The notes beneath the pieces are model-generated. The model was not told where the DNA came from, did not search any database, and saw nothing but the letters and a program-made list of their open reading frames with translations. 60,796 nucleotides of DNA from JAIYDJ01 sp031400505 (lineage in GTDB: Bacteria; Pseudomonadota; Alphaproteobacteria; Rhodobacterales; Rhodobacteraceae). Of this stretch, positions 42,698-52,637 are shown piece by piece. The stretch is taken from NCBI GenBank assembly GCA_031400505.1, contig JANNPZ010000018.1, positions 1 to 60,796 on the forward strand, given 5' to 3'. Position 1 is the first letter of the stretch. Each line of letters starts with the position of its first letter. Made by a program: the position numbers and the translations under genes.

Positions 42698-44353
42698 TCA
42701 CATGTTCGGATAGTTTGGCCCGCCCCCGCCCTGCGGCGTGGTCCAGACGATATTCTGAGACGGGTCCTTGATGTCGCAGGTCTTGCAATGCACGCAGTTC
42801 TGGAAATTGATCACGAAACGCGCATCCTTGTCCTGCTCGGCCACCACCTCGTAAACTCCGGCCGGGCAATAGCGTTGTGCGGGTTCGGCATAGTCCGGCA
42901 GGTTGACCCGGATCGGGATCGACGCATCGCGCAGCCGCAAATGCGCCGGCTGATTTTCGTCATGGTTCGTGGCCGAAAACGCCACATTGGTCAGCCGGTC
43001 AAAGGACAGCACGCCGTCCGGTTTGGGATAGTCGATCGGTTTGTGATCGCGCGCCTTGCCCGTGGCTTCGGCATCCGACTTGCCATGTTTCAGCGTGCCG
43101 AAAACCGAAAGCCCGAACAGGCTGTTGGTCCACATGTCGAACCCGCCGCCAACAAGCGAGGCCATCAGTCCGAACTTCGACCACAGCGGCTTTACGTTGC
43201 GAACTTTCTTCAGGTCCGCCGCAATTGCCCCGCCCCGCACCAGCACCTCGTATTGGGTCAACTCGTCACCCTGTCGCCCGGCGTTCAGGGCAACAAAAGC
43301 CGCCTCCGCCGCATCGATCCCCGACAGCATCGCGTTGTGGTTGCCCTTGATCCGCGGCACATTCACCAGCCCCGCAGTGCACCCCAGCAGCGCCACCCCC
43401 GGCGCCACCATCTTGGGGATCGACTGCCAGCCGCCCTCGCTGATCGCACGCGCGCCGTAGGCCACGCGTTTGCCGCCCTTCAGCAGATCCGCGACCATGG
43501 GATGATGCTTGAACTGCTGGAATTCCATATAGGGATAAAGATGGGGGTTCTGATAGTTCAGATGCACCACGAATCCTACGTAGACCTGATTGTTATCAAG
43601 ATGATAGATGAAAGATCCGCCGCCCGCCTTAGCCCCCAGCGGCCAGCCCATCGTATGTGTGACCCGGCCCTTGTGATGCTTTTCAGGGTCGATCTCCCAG
43701 ATTTCTTTCATCCCCAGACCGAATTTCTGCGGATCCTTGCCCTTGGACAAGTCGTATTTGGCCATCACCTCTTTGGCCAAAGAGCCCCGAACCCCTTCCG
43801 AAAGGAACACATACTTGCCAAGCAGGTTCAACCCCGGCTCATAGGACGGCCCCAGCGTGCCGTCCGGGTTGCGGCCAAACTCGCCCGCCACCACGCCACG
43901 CACTTCGCCTTTGTCGCCATAGACGAGTTCAGACGCCGCAAACCCCGGAAAAATCTCGACGCCCAGCCCCTCGGCTACCTGCGCCATCCAGCGGCAGACA
44001 TTGGCCATGCTGACGATGTAGTTGCCGTGATTGCTCATCAGGGCGGGCATAGGCCAGTTCGGTATTCTGATCTTTCCGGCTGGCCCCAGCATGTAAAAGT
44101 TGTCCTCGACCACCGGCACCGTGATCGGCGCACCCATGTTGCGCCAGTCAGGCAACAGCCGGTCCAGCCCCACCGGGTCCAGAACCGCCCCCGACAGGAT
44201 ATGCGCCCCGACCTCGGACCCCTTTTCCAGAACGACCACCGACAGGTTGGCATCTAGCTGCTTCAGCCGGATCGCCGCCGACAGCCCCGACGGCCCGGCC
44301 CCCACGATCACCACGTCATATTCCATCGCTTCGCGCACGATATCCTGCGGCAT
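42698..44353 (-). CDS. etfD: Electron transfer flavoprotein-ubiquinone oxidoreductase
   Basis: ETF-QO passes electrons from ETF (fatty-acid and amino-acid dehydrogenases) to ubiquinone at the inner membrane. 551 residues. FAD site VVIVGAGPSGLSAAIRLK near residue 14, quinone/membrane segments, and a C-terminal 4Fe-4S cluster with CVHCKTC preceded by CPAGVYEV. The start at 44353 has GGGAGGTGACC upstream. Divergent from greA. Confidence 0.96.
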   Translation of the reverse strand: MPQDIVREAMEYDVVIVGAGPSGLSAAIRLKQLDANLSVVVLEKGSEVGAHILSGAVLDPVGLDRLLPDWRNMGAPITVPVVEDNFYMLGPAGKIRIPNWPMPALMSNHGNYIVSMANVCRWMAQVAEGLGVEIFPGFAASELVYGDKGEVRGVVAGEFGRNPDGTLGPSYEPGLNLLGKYVFLSEGVRGSLAKEVMAKYDLSKGKDPQKFGLGMKEIWEIDPEKHHKGRVTHTMGWPLGAKAGGGSFIYHLDNNQVYVGFVVHLNYQNPHLYPYMEFQQFKHHPMVADLLKGGKRVAYGARAISEGGWQSIPKMVAPGVALLGCTAGLVNVPRIKGNHNAMLSGIDAAEAAFVALNAGRQGDELTQYEVLVRGGAIAADLKKVRNVKPLWSKFGLMASLVGGGFDMWTNSLFGLSVFGTLKHGKSDAEATGKARDHKPIDYPKPDGVLSFDRLTNVAFSATNHDENQPAHLRLRDASIPIRVNLPDYAEPAQRYCPAGVYEVVAEQDKDARFVINFQNCVHCKTCDIKDPSQNIVWTTPQGGGGPNYPNM

Positions 44354-44612
44354 GGTCACCTCCCAAACGATCGCACCCAGACGGGCCTGTTGCGTCATTG
44401 CCCCAAGGTCCCGCCCCGGTCAACCATGACGCCACATCATTTGGGGCAGCAACGGTCTCGGCGCAAGATTCTTCTGCCACTGCGACAAGCCGCCGCTTAT
44501 TCCCGCCATAACCTCTTGCAATCGCCCCCCCCGTCGGATCAGGGTATGGAAGTTGTGGCGCAAGGTCATGGCCTGCCCGGGCCGTGGCCTTCTCATTTGC
44601 ACGAAGTGACCG

Positions 44613-45083
44613 ATGGAAAAGATACCCATGACGCGCGGCGGCTTTACCGCGCTGGACGACGAATTGAAGGTTCTGAAGTCGCAGGAACGCCCCGCCGTGA
44701 TCCGCGCGATTGCCGAGGCCCGCGAGCATGGCGATTTGTCGGAAAACGCCGAGTATCATGCCGCGCGCGAAAAACAGTCCTTCATCGAAGGCCGCATCAA
44801 GGAACTCGAGGCGATCCTGTCGCTGGCCGAGGTCATCGATCCGACAAAGCTGTCGGGCTCGGTGAAATTCGGCGCAACGATCATGCTGGTCGACGAAGAG
44901 ACCGACGAGCGCAAAACCTACCAGATCGTCGGCGAACCCGAGGCGGATATCGAGGCGGGCAAACTGAACGTCCGATCGCCTTTGGCCCGCGCGCTGATCG
45001 GAAAATCCCAAGGGGATAGCGTCGAGGTCAAAACCCCGGGTGGCCAACGCAGCTACGAAGTGCTCAGCATCCAGTATATCTGA
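44613..45083 (+). CDS. greA: Transcription elongation factor GreA
   Basis: 156 residues. Rescues backtracked RNA polymerase. N-terminal coiled coil with LKVLKSQERPAVIRAIAEAREHGDLSENAEYHAAREKQ including the conserved acidic tip, and the C-terminal FKBP-like domain with SPLARALIGKSQGDSVEVKTPGG. Start ATG at 44613, followed in frame by ATG 44628; the first gives the usual length. Confidence 0.96.
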   Translation: MEKIPMTRGGFTALDDELKVLKSQERPAVIRAIAEAREHGDLSENAEYHAAREKQSFIEGRIKELEAILSLAEVIDPTKLSGSVKFGATIMLVDEETDERKTYQIVGEPEADIEAGKLNVRSPLARALIGKSQGDSVEVKTPGGQRSYEVLSIQYI

Positions 45084-45109
45084 AACCGGAGGCGCCACGG
45101 AACAGCTCC

Positions 45110-46123
45110 ATGCCCGACCAAACCGAAAAACCACTGGACCTCTCGCTTTACGCCCGTCACGACGGTGATGCCCGCTTTACCGCGACCGAACTGGTCGCAG
45201 GCGGCCTGTCGTTGATCTGGGTGGCGGCTGTCGTGGCCTTTCTGGTGACGGGGCCGCAGGATGTGGGCTCGCTCGGACTCGTGCTGACGTTGCTGATCGT
45301 CTTTCTGCCGCTTGCGCTGATCTGGGCGGCGGTGACCACCTTGCGCTCGGTCCGCGCCCTGCGAACCGAAGCCGCGCGATTGCAGGCAACGGTCGATGCG
45401 ATGCGACATGCCTACCTGGCTGCCCAGCAGACACAAGCCGGCCTGAAGCCGTCGGTCGAGCGCAAGATCGACGAAATCGCGGTCTCTACCAAGTCGACAG
45501 AATCCGCGCTTGTTATATTTACCTCGCGCCGCGATCCGATGCTGACCGTGCCATCGGCGGATCGCAAGGCGGCGCTCGCCGCCCCCCGCCCCGAACCAAT
45601 GGCCGAACAGCCCCGGCTGGCGCTCGGAACACCGGCCGAGGATCTGCGCCCACCGCTCTCCGTAGCCGATTTCATCCGCGCCTTGCAGTTTCCTGAAAAC
45701 CCCGACGACAAGGACGGCTTTCGTGCCCTGCGGCTGGCGCTCGAAGACCGCACGGTGGCCAAACTGATCCGCGCCGCCCAGGACGTGCTGACCCTGCTCA
45801 GCCAGGAAGGCATCTACATGGACGATCTTCGTCCCGACCGGGCCCGACCCGAACTGTGGCGGAAATTCGCAACAGGCGAGCGTGGCCGCGCCGTCGCAGG
45901 CCTTGGCGGCATCCGCGACCGCGCGGCCCTCGCGCTGACCGGCAGCCGGATGCGCGAAGACACGGTGTTTCGCGACGCGGGCCATCACTTTTTGCGCACG
46001 TTCGACAAGACATTCGCCGATTTCGAAAGAAATGCCGGCGACGCCGACCTGGCCGATCTCGCCGAAACGCGGACCGCGCGCGCGTTCATGCTGTTTGGCC
46101 GGGTGACAGGCACCTTCGACTAA
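45110..46123 (+). CDS. Conserved hypothetical membrane protein
   Basis: 337 residues: two adjacent membrane helices (about 28-47 and 54-76), then a coiled-coil-like stretch (about 79-125), a flexible linker (about 140-180) and a helical soluble domain (about 183-337) with conserved-looking LGGIRDRAALALTGSRMREDTVFRDAGHHFLRTFDKTF. Follows greA by 26 bases with GGAGGCGCC before the ATG. Not recognised beyond Rhodobacteraceae-type conservation. Confidence 0.7.
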   Translation: MPDQTEKPLDLSLYARHDGDARFTATELVAGGLSLIWVAAVVAFLVTGPQDVGSLGLVLTLLIVFLPLALIWAAVTTLRSVRALRTEAARLQATVDAMRHAYLAAQQTQAGLKPSVERKIDEIAVSTKSTESALVIFTSRRDPMLTVPSADRKAALAAPRPEPMAEQPRLALGTPAEDLRPPLSVADFIRALQFPENPDDKDGFRALRLALEDRTVAKLIRAAQDVLTLLSQEGIYMDDLRPDRARPELWRKFATGERGRAVAGLGGIRDRAALALTGSRMREDTVFRDAGHHFLRTFDKTFADFERNAGDADLADLAETRTARAFMLFGRVTGTFD

Positions 46124-46136
46124 TCGCGCCCCCCCC

Positions 46137-46190
46137 ATTTCACCTTGGCACAAATATCCCACGGGGGTTTGGGGGTGTGAAACCCCCAAT
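46137..46190. repeat. Dispersed element family B, copy 3
   Basis: ATTTCACCTTGGCA, CAAATATCCCAC, GGGGGTTTGGGGGTG then GAAACCCCC. Same plan as the copies at 25521-25580 and 52638-52691, most divergent at the left end. It lies between convergent genes; the rest of the gap (46191-46303) shows nothing clear. Confidence 0.5.
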
Positions 46191-46303
46191 GTCGCCGGCA
46201 TCGCAGCCCATAGCGCCGCCAGACCGGACCGCCCTGTGACTGCTGATCCTGCGCCAGCCCGTCAACCGGATGCCCAACCCGTCAAGGTCCGCGCAGCGAG
46301 CAT

Positions 46304-46546
46304 CTACAGCGCCTTGTGTGTCCCGTCGCAGAGCGGTGCTTTGGCCGACTGCTTGCAGCCGCACAGCCAGGCGGTCTTGTTTGTCTCAGCCGTGAACTTC
46401 GTCGGATTGAACGACGTTCCCTTGTGAGATCCGTCGCAGAACGGCTGGGACCCGGACTTCCCGCAACTGCACCAGAAATATGTCTTTCCCGCCTCCAGAT
46501 CGATGGGGTAGGGCGCTTTTTGCGCAACACGCGGCGTGTCGGTCAT
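46304..46546 (-). CDS. CDGSH iron-sulfur domain protein
   Basis: 80 residues with two CDGSH motifs: CSCGKSGSQPFCDGSH and CGCKQSAKAPLCDGTH, each expected to bind a 2Fe-2S cluster with three Cys and one His. Soluble, mitoNEET-like tandem type; role unclear. The start at 46546 is chosen for the short form, with a good AGGAGAACC upstream. Confidence 0.9.
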   Translation of the reverse strand: MTDTPRVAQKAPYPIDLEAGKTYFWCSCGKSGSQPFCDGSHKGTSFNPTKFTAETNKTAWLCGCKQSAKAPLCDGTHKAL

Positions 46547-46607
46547 CGGGTTCTCCTGTCGGCCTGACTGACGCAAAGCCTGCGCTCCTTGCGTCCTCCC
46601 AGTCAAG

Positions 46608-47991
46608 TCACACCCTGCGCCCCCAAAGATCATACTCCCCCGCCTCTTCGACCTCGACACGCATCAGATCCCCCGGGCGCAGCGTGTCAAAACCGTCGTC
46701 GATGAACAAGTTCCCGTCGATCTCGGGCGCATCGGCCATGGTCCGGCACGTAGCACCCTCGGCGTCCACCTCGTCCACGATCACCTCCAGCCGCTGCCCG
46801 ACCTTGGCCGCAAGCTTGGCCTCGGAAATCGCCTGCGCCCGTTCCATGAACCGCTCGTAGCGTTCCTGCTTGACCTCGGGGGCCACATGGTCAGGCAGCG
46901 CGTTGGACCGCGCGCCTTTGACGTCTTCATACTGAAAACACCCGACCCGGTCGAGTTGCGCCGCATCCATCCAGTCCAGCAGGACCTGAAACTCGGCCTC
47001 CGTTTCGCCCGGATAGCCGACGATGAAGGTCGATCGCAAAGTGATCTCGGGGCACACCGCCCTCCAGGCTGCAATCTCATCCAGGGTGCGCGCCGCCGCC
47101 GCAGGCCGCGCCATCCGCCGCAAGACGCCTGGATCGGCATGCTGAAAGGGAATGTCGAGGTAGGGCAGCACCAGCCCCTCGGCCATCAGTGGCACAAGGT
47201 CGCGCACATGCGGATAGGGATAGACATAGTGCAGCCGCACCCAGGCCCCCAATCCCCCCAGATCGCGCGCAAGATCGGTGATATGCGCCCGGTGGCCGCG
47301 CTCGATCCCATGTTTCAGATCCAGCCCATAGGCGCTGGTGTCCTGGCTGATCACCAGCAGTTCCTTGACCCCGGCCGCGACCAGCCGTTCCGCCTCGCGG
47401 ATGACGGCATGGGCGGGGCGCGACTGCAACAGGCCGCGCATATCGGGGATGATGCAGAACTTGCACTTGTGATTGCAGCCTTCCGAGATTTTCAGATAGC
47501 TGTAATGCCGCGGCGTCAGCGACACGGCCGATGCGGGCAAAAGGTCGATGAACGGATCGGGCTTGGCCGGCACCGCTGCATGCACGGCATCCAGAACCGC
47601 CTCGTATTGATGCGGCCCGGTCACCGCCAAGACCTTTGGGTGTGCGCCCGTGATATACTCCGGCTCGGCCCCCAGACACCCCCGTCACGATCACCCGCCC
47701 GTTGGCAGCCAGTGCTTCGCCGATTGCTTCCAGACTTTCGGCCTTGGCACTGTCGAGAAAACCGCAAGTATTCACGATCACCGCATCCGCCCCCTGATAA
47801 TCGGACGAGATTGCATAGCCTTCGGCGCGCAGGCGGGTGAGGATCCGCTCGCTGTCCACCAGCGCCTTGGGGCAGCCAAGGCTGACCATGCCGATGGTTG
47901 GCTGGCCAGTTCCATCGGATCGGGTGGGGCGGACGTCGGGCACCTGTGCGCGGGCGAGGTCGGGGCGAAGGGAGGGCGGATTTTGCGGCAT
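46608..47991 (-). pseudogene. rimO: Ribosomal protein S12 methylthiotransferase RimO, frameshifted
   Basis: RimO adds a methylthio group to Asp88 of S12. The N-terminal part (MVSLGCPKALVDSE, NTCGFLDSAKAES) and the radical-SAM part with GCNHKCKFC plus the TRAM domain are both intact but lie in different frames. The break is in a run of five C (47679-47683, GGGGG on the coding strand). With four, the reading becomes VIVTGCLGAEPEYITGAHP, which joins the two parts. So one extra base destroys the third cluster Cys. Sequencing error is quite possible. Confidence 0.85.
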
Positions 47992-48133
47992 GCGCGGGGT
48001 ATAGCCGATAGAGTGCGCAAGGAAAAGCCGCCGGCGTCCCGCGCAGCCGGCATAGTTCAGGCGATCACCCTGCGGATGTTGGTCCATACCCCGCCGCGGT
48101 TTGCCAAACACAAACCGCGCGGATGCGTCCGCC

Positions 48134-48769
48134 CTAGCGCCGCCGGTCGCGTCGCGCGCTCATCGGTTGGAAGGCGACACCGACATGGGCCTCGCAATAG
48201 GGTTTGCCGGGCAGGCTCGGCAGGCCGCAGAACCAGAAATCCGGCGTGGCGGGATCGCCGATCGGCCATTTGCAGGTCCGCTCGGTCAATTCCATCAAGG
48301 TCAGACGCTTGGCGCGCTTTTCAACCTCGCGCACGGATGCCAGCGCTTCGGGGCTGATCTCGTTGGCAGAGGGCTGCGGTGGCAGGGGTTGGCCCGCAGG
48401 GATGATCGCCTTGCGCACCGGCAGGGGGGTCACGGCAACCGTGCCGGCGGGCATTTGTGCGCTCGCCAATGCGGGGCGTTCGGCCGCCGCGTCACGAACC
48501 GGGTCCATCGGGCGCGGTTCGGTCTGGCGGGGCGGGTCGATCGGGTCTGTGTGCACCGGGTCGGCAGCACTGGCCGACAGCGCCGCCTCGTCGTCATCGG
48601 CTTCGGCCACGCCACCCGGGCCGACACGGTTCGACAATCCCAGACGGTGAACTTTGCCAATCACGGCATTTCGGGTCACGCCGCCCAGCTCTTTGGCGAT
48701 CTGGCTGGCGGACTGGCCTTCGGCCCACATCTTCTTGAGCGTCTCGACGCGCTCGTCGGTCCAGGACAT
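48134..48769 (-). CDS. gcrA: Cell-cycle regulator GcrA
   Basis: 211 residues, beginning MSWTDERVETLKKMWAEGQS, the canonical GcrA start; the DNA-binding domain includes ASQIAKELGGVTRNAVIGKVHRLGLS. The C-terminal block (CKWPIGDPATPDFWFCGLP, CEAHVGVAFQP) contains the RNA-polymerase-sigma70-interacting region and conserved cysteines. GGAG six bases upstream. GcrA works with the DNA methyltransferase CcrM at GANTC sites. Confidence 0.95.
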   Translation of the reverse strand: MSWTDERVETLKKMWAEGQSASQIAKELGGVTRNAVIGKVHRLGLSNRVGPGGVAEADDDEAALSASAADPVHTDPIDPPRQTEPRPMDPVRDAAAERPALASAQMPAGTVAVTPLPVRKAIIPAGQPLPPQPSANEISPEALASVREVEKRAKRLTLMELTERTCKWPIGDPATPDFWFCGLPSLPGKPYCEAHVGVAFQPMSARRDRRR

Positions 48770-48903
48770 CATCTTCTCCGGGCAAGAACAACTCCGCCGT
48801 GATCGGACGGGACGCCAGACGTTACAAGGACCAAAGGCAGAGTTCAAGCACTGCTGCCCAAGCGTCGCCGCCGCAGTGCCGAACTGCCGCAGTGCCGCGG
48901 CGG

Positions 48904-49983
48904 TCAATGCCGCAGCACGGGGCTTTCTGCGCAAAGGCGACGCAAGGCCAATGCCTCTGCGCTGTGCACAACCATGCGCGCGGTAGAGCCGTAACTATTT
49001 TTGGCGGTTGCAAGTGTGGGAAACAGGCACAAAATTTCGACACGGGTTGCAGCGTCCAAGGCGGCCATCGTCGTATCGCCAGGAAAGAAGCTTTCGGATG
49101 GGCAATCTTCTGCCAGTACGATCTGATGGCAATCAAACAGGATATGATGGTATGTGATCTGCGCGACCGGATCGGGCCGGATGGTCAGGTCATTGACCAG
49201 ATGACAGGCCGGTACCAGCACCTCGCTTGTTCCGAACAGAAGTTCGGCCTGCCAACCGGTGACCAGCATCCTGTGCTGGGGCGAAACCCGAAGATCACGT
49301 GTGTTGCCCATTACCCCGCTGCGAAACCGAATCGGTGCGTGCCGCCCGTCGCCCGCGACCGTCTGCCTGCCGACCCAAGCCAGTGGCTGCATGCCGTCAT
49401 CACTGGTAAACACCCTGTCGCCGGCGCGCAGGCTTTCTACCGGTCGTGCGCCATGCGCCGTCCGGATCAAGGTGCCCGAGGCAAAGCATGTCAGGAACGC
49501 GGGGTTTGGCCGGTCTTGGGTAAGCCCCGAGAACGTGTCGCCCACCACCGAATTTACCTGAAGTGACCTGATCGGATTTGCCTGCAAGGCGGCGAATTCC
49601 GGGCCGAAGGTCAACGGCGGCACCAGAAACATCTGCCCGTCCCTGTCCTGAATGATGACGAAGGTGCCGGTAAAGGTGCTGCCGTTGTCATAGGTCAGGG
49701 TGGCGTTGTACTGCACGGCCGCGTCAAAATTGACCGTCTGCGCGCCTGCGCCGATGTCATAGGTGATCCGGTCGTTCGAGGCACGGTTGTCCTGATCGAG
49801 TACCCCTGCCGTACCGCCACGGTCGGTGGTGTTGATCGTGACGACATCCTGCGACAGCGGCGTGCCCTGCGCACCAAAGGTTTGCCCCACCAGCAGGCCC
49901 GCGTTTTCCGCCGTGGTGTTGTTTTCGGTCGGATCAAGGCTGCTGGTCTGCCCCAGATAGATCGCATTCCACGTCGTTGGCAT
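48904..49983 (-). CDS. Hint-domain secreted protein 2
   Basis: 359 residues. Residues 1-160 form an N-terminal domain with repeated Thr/Asp/Asn-rich beta strands (MPTTWNAIYLGQTS...QDVVTINTTDRGG). From Cys166 (CFASGTLI) runs a Hint domain with LRAGDRVFT, LAWVGRQTV, SPQHRMLVTGWQAELLFG and LFDCHQIV, closely matching protein 1 at 22423-23454. No N-terminal signal peptide; type I export is likely. Function unknown. Divergent from the serine hydrolase. Confidence 0.8.
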   Translation of the reverse strand: MPTTWNAIYLGQTSSLDPTENNTTAENAGLLVGQTFGAQGTPLSQDVVTINTTDRGGTAGVLDQDNRASNDRITYDIGAGAQTVNFDAAVQYNATLTYDNGSTFTGTFVIIQDRDGQMFLVPPLTFGPEFAALQANPIRSLQVNSVVGDTFSGLTQDRPNPAFLTCFASGTLIRTAHGARPVESLRAGDRVFTSDDGMQPLAWVGRQTVAGDGRHAPIRFRSGVMGNTRDLRVSPQHRMLVTGWQAELLFGTSEVLVPACHLVNDLTIRPDPVAQITYHHILFDCHQIVLAEDCPSESFFPGDTTMAALDAATRVEILCLFPTLATAKNSYGSTARMVVHSAEALALRRLCAESPVLRH

Positions 49984-50126
49984 GGTGGGCCTCTGGCAGG
50001 GGGCGCGGATTTGCGCCTCTGACGGCTGAAATACTGCTGAAATTTGCTTTAATTTGGAAACAATCACGGCATTGTTGCGGTAATTGCGCCCGATCCGATG
50101 CCGGGCTCGCCCTGACAGGAGATGCC

Positions 50127-51254
50127 ATGCACAGCCACCCCAATCCCGATCTGGCCGTAGGCGTTGATGCGCGGCCCCGCTGGAACTCGGCCGCCCACCG
50201 TCGCCACGGCTTTCACAATCTGCACCGCATCTGCCGCTATGTGCAGGCGTATCGTGCGGGCCTTGTGCTGGACCTGAGCCTTGAGGCCGACCTGTCGATC
50301 CCGCAGCGCGCCGACGTGGCACAACTGACGGCCAGCCCGTGGTTTTCCGCCATGGTGATCGCGCGCGGCAACCGGGTGCTTTACGAACGCTACGCCCCCG
50401 ATTTCACCCCCGATCAGCCCCATTCGGTGCAGTCGATCACCAAGACGCTGATGAACCTCGTCATCGGACAACTGGTGGCGCAAGGGCGGCTGGCCTTGTC
50501 AGAGACGGTGGGCGACTGCCTGCCATGGATCGGGCCGGGTTTTGCCTCGGCTACGGTGCAGGACGTCCTGAACATGAATGTGACCCATGACTATGACGAG
50601 GATTACCAGAACCCGCAGGCCTCGGTTTTTCTGCACGAAGCGGCAACGGGAATGCGCCTGCCGACTGGCGCCGAGCCTGCCAACAAGGACTTCCTCGCTA
50701 CCATAGGCCTTGCCGAAGGCGCCACCGATACCGTCAACCGCACCGGGGCCTACCTCTACCGCAGCGCCAACACCGATGTTCTCGCGGCGGTGGCCGAGGC
50801 GCAGGGTCGCCCGATGGCCGCCTGGCTCGCCGACATAACGGATGCGGCGGGGCTGGCAGGCGCCTTGCACATGGCAACCGATCGCACCGGCTTTCCCTTC
50901 ATGAACGGCGGAATGTGCATCACCGCGCGTGATCTCGCGCGCTATGGCCTTCTTTTGGCGCGGCGCGGGGCGGGGGTGAACGGGGCGCAGGTCGGCGATG
51001 CTGCGTTCTTCGATGCAACGCTGCAGGGTGGCATTCCGATGTCGGCCCCGCGTGGCCATCTGCGCTATTCCAACCAAACCAACACCAATGGCCGCTGGAT
51101 CGGACATGGCGGCTATGGCGGACAATATCTGCTGGTGGACATGGTGACGGGGACCGTCGGCCTCTATTTGTCGGTGCTGCAAGACGCCCATGGCTATGAT
51201 GCGGCATTCTACCCGCCCGTGATCCGGATGCTGGCCGAGGTCTGCGCAGGCTGA
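50127..51254 (+). CDS. Serine hydrolase (beta-lactamase-fold)
   Basis: 375 residues of the class C beta-lactamase/esterase family. Catalytic Ser103 in SITK (Ser103-x-x-Lys106), later YLYRSANTDVL and GHGGYGGQY. No signal peptide, so probably cytoplasmic; an esterase, amidase or lactamase cannot be chosen from sequence. CAGGAGATGCC precedes the ATG at 50127. Divergent from the Hint gene. Confidence 0.85.
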   Translation: MHSHPNPDLAVGVDARPRWNSAAHRRHGFHNLHRICRYVQAYRAGLVLDLSLEADLSIPQRADVAQLTASPWFSAMVIARGNRVLYERYAPDFTPDQPHSVQSITKTLMNLVIGQLVAQGRLALSETVGDCLPWIGPGFASATVQDVLNMNVTHDYDEDYQNPQASVFLHEAATGMRLPTGAEPANKDFLATIGLAEGATDTVNRTGAYLYRSANTDVLAAVAEAQGRPMAAWLADITDAAGLAGALHMATDRTGFPFMNGGMCITARDLARYGLLLARRGAGVNGAQVGDAAFFDATLQGGIPMSAPRGHLRYSNQTNTNGRWIGHGGYGGQYLLVDMVTGTVGLYLSVLQDAHGYDAAFYPPVIRMLAEVCAG

Positions 51255-51452
51255 CCGGCGGCCCGAAATCGCCTTGATTTTTCTGCGCGCTGTCGTAAGG
51301 GTGTCGAATGACCTGTCGGACGCGCCCTCTCTCGCTGCCCCGACGCCGTTAAGGCGCAGGTTCTGTCTGGCCCGCATCAAGGGCCTCCTTTCATTTGACA
51401 CCAGCGCGACCATCGGCCTACGTCTGTGGTGCATCATCCCAAGGGTCCCGTC

Positions 51453-52619
51453 ATGATCTCCCCAGTCCTGCCCACCTACAACCGCGCACCGATGGCCTTT
51501 GTCTCGGGCACAGGCTCCTGGCTGACCGCCGAAGATGGCACGCGCTACCTCGACCTTGGCGCAGGGATCGCGGTGAACGCGCTGGGCCATGCGCACCCGG
51601 CGCTGTTGCAGTCGCTGACCGAACAGGCGGGCAAACTCTGGCATGTCTCAAATATCTACCGCATTCCGGAACAGGAACGCCTTGCACAGGCGCTGGTGGA
51701 CCGGACCTTTGCCGATACGGTGTTCTTCACCAATTCCGGCACCGAAGCGTGTGAGCTGGCCATCAAGATGGCCCGCAAATACTGGTTTGACAAAGGTACC
51801 CCCCGGACCGAGATCATCGCCTTTGAAGGTGCCTTCCACGGCCGCTCCACCGGGGCCATCGCAGCGTCTGGTGCGGAAAAGATGGTCAAGGGCTTCGGCC
51901 CCCTGATGCCCGGCTTCTCTCAACTGCCCTGGGGCGACCACGACGCCTTGCGCACCGCCATCACCGACCAGACGGCGGCGGTCATCATCGAACCGATCCA
52001 GGGCGAAGGCGGAATCCGCACCCTGCCCGATGCCTGCCTAAAGGGCCTGCGCGATCTCTGCGATGCAACCGGCACCCTGATCATCTTCGACGAGGTGCAA
52101 TGTGGGGTGGGCCGCACGGGCAAGCTTTTTGCCCATGAATGGTCCGGCATCACCCCCGACATCATGATGGTCGCCAAGGGCATCGGCGGCGGCTTCCCAA
52201 TCGGCGCAGTGCTCGCCACCGAAGCCGCCGCGTCCGGCATGGTGGTGGGCACGCATGGATCAACCTACGGCGGCAATCCCCTTGGCTGCGCCGTGGCGGC
52301 CTGCGTGCTCGACCTGATCGACGACGCCTTCCTGGCAGAGGTCAGCCGCAAAGGCGCGCGCTTCCGTCAGGGCCTCGAAGGCCTCGTAGCCTCCCACCCG
52401 ACCGTGTTCGAGGCCGTGCGCGGCCAGGGCCTGATCCTTGGCCTGAAATGCAAACTCCCCCCGACAGACGTGGTCAAGGCCGCCTATGCCCAACACCTGC
52501 TGACAGTGGCCGCCGCCGACAACGTGCTGCGCCTGCTGCCCGCGCTGAACATCCCCGACGCCGACATCACCGAGGCGCTGGCCCGGCTCGACCGAACCGC
52601 CACGGCTCTGGCCGCATGA
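51453..52619 (+). CDS. argD: Acetylornithine aminotransferase
   Basis: 388 residues, arginine synthesis. PLP lysine in MMVAKGIGGGFPIGA, with FFTNSGTEACELAIK, IIEPIQGEGG, FDEVQCGVGRTG and HGSTYGGNPLGCAV. It may also serve as succinyldiaminopimelate aminotransferase, as in other bacteria. The start at 51453 has AAGGG upstream. The preceding 198-base gap is a likely promoter region without a clear box. argF follows after 100 bases. Confidence 0.94.
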   Translation: MISPVLPTYNRAPMAFVSGTGSWLTAEDGTRYLDLGAGIAVNALGHAHPALLQSLTEQAGKLWHVSNIYRIPEQERLAQALVDRTFADTVFFTNSGTEACELAIKMARKYWFDKGTPRTEIIAFEGAFHGRSTGAIAASGAEKMVKGFGPLMPGFSQLPWGDHDALRTAITDQTAAVIIEPIQGEGGIRTLPDACLKGLRDLCDATGTLIIFDEVQCGVGRTGKLFAHEWSGITPDIMMVAKGIGGGFPIGAVLATEAAASGMVVGTHGSTYGGNPLGCAVAACVLDLIDDAFLAEVSRKGARFRQGLEGLVASHPTVFEAVRGQGLILGLKCKLPPTDVVKAAYAQHLLTVAAADNVLRLLPALNIPDADITEALARLDRTATALAA

Positions 52620-52637
52620 CCCCCCACAAATTTGGCC

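Noticed and set aside
42653..44257. Plus-strand open frame antisense to ETF-QO
   Set aside because: Complement of a certain gene, no family match.
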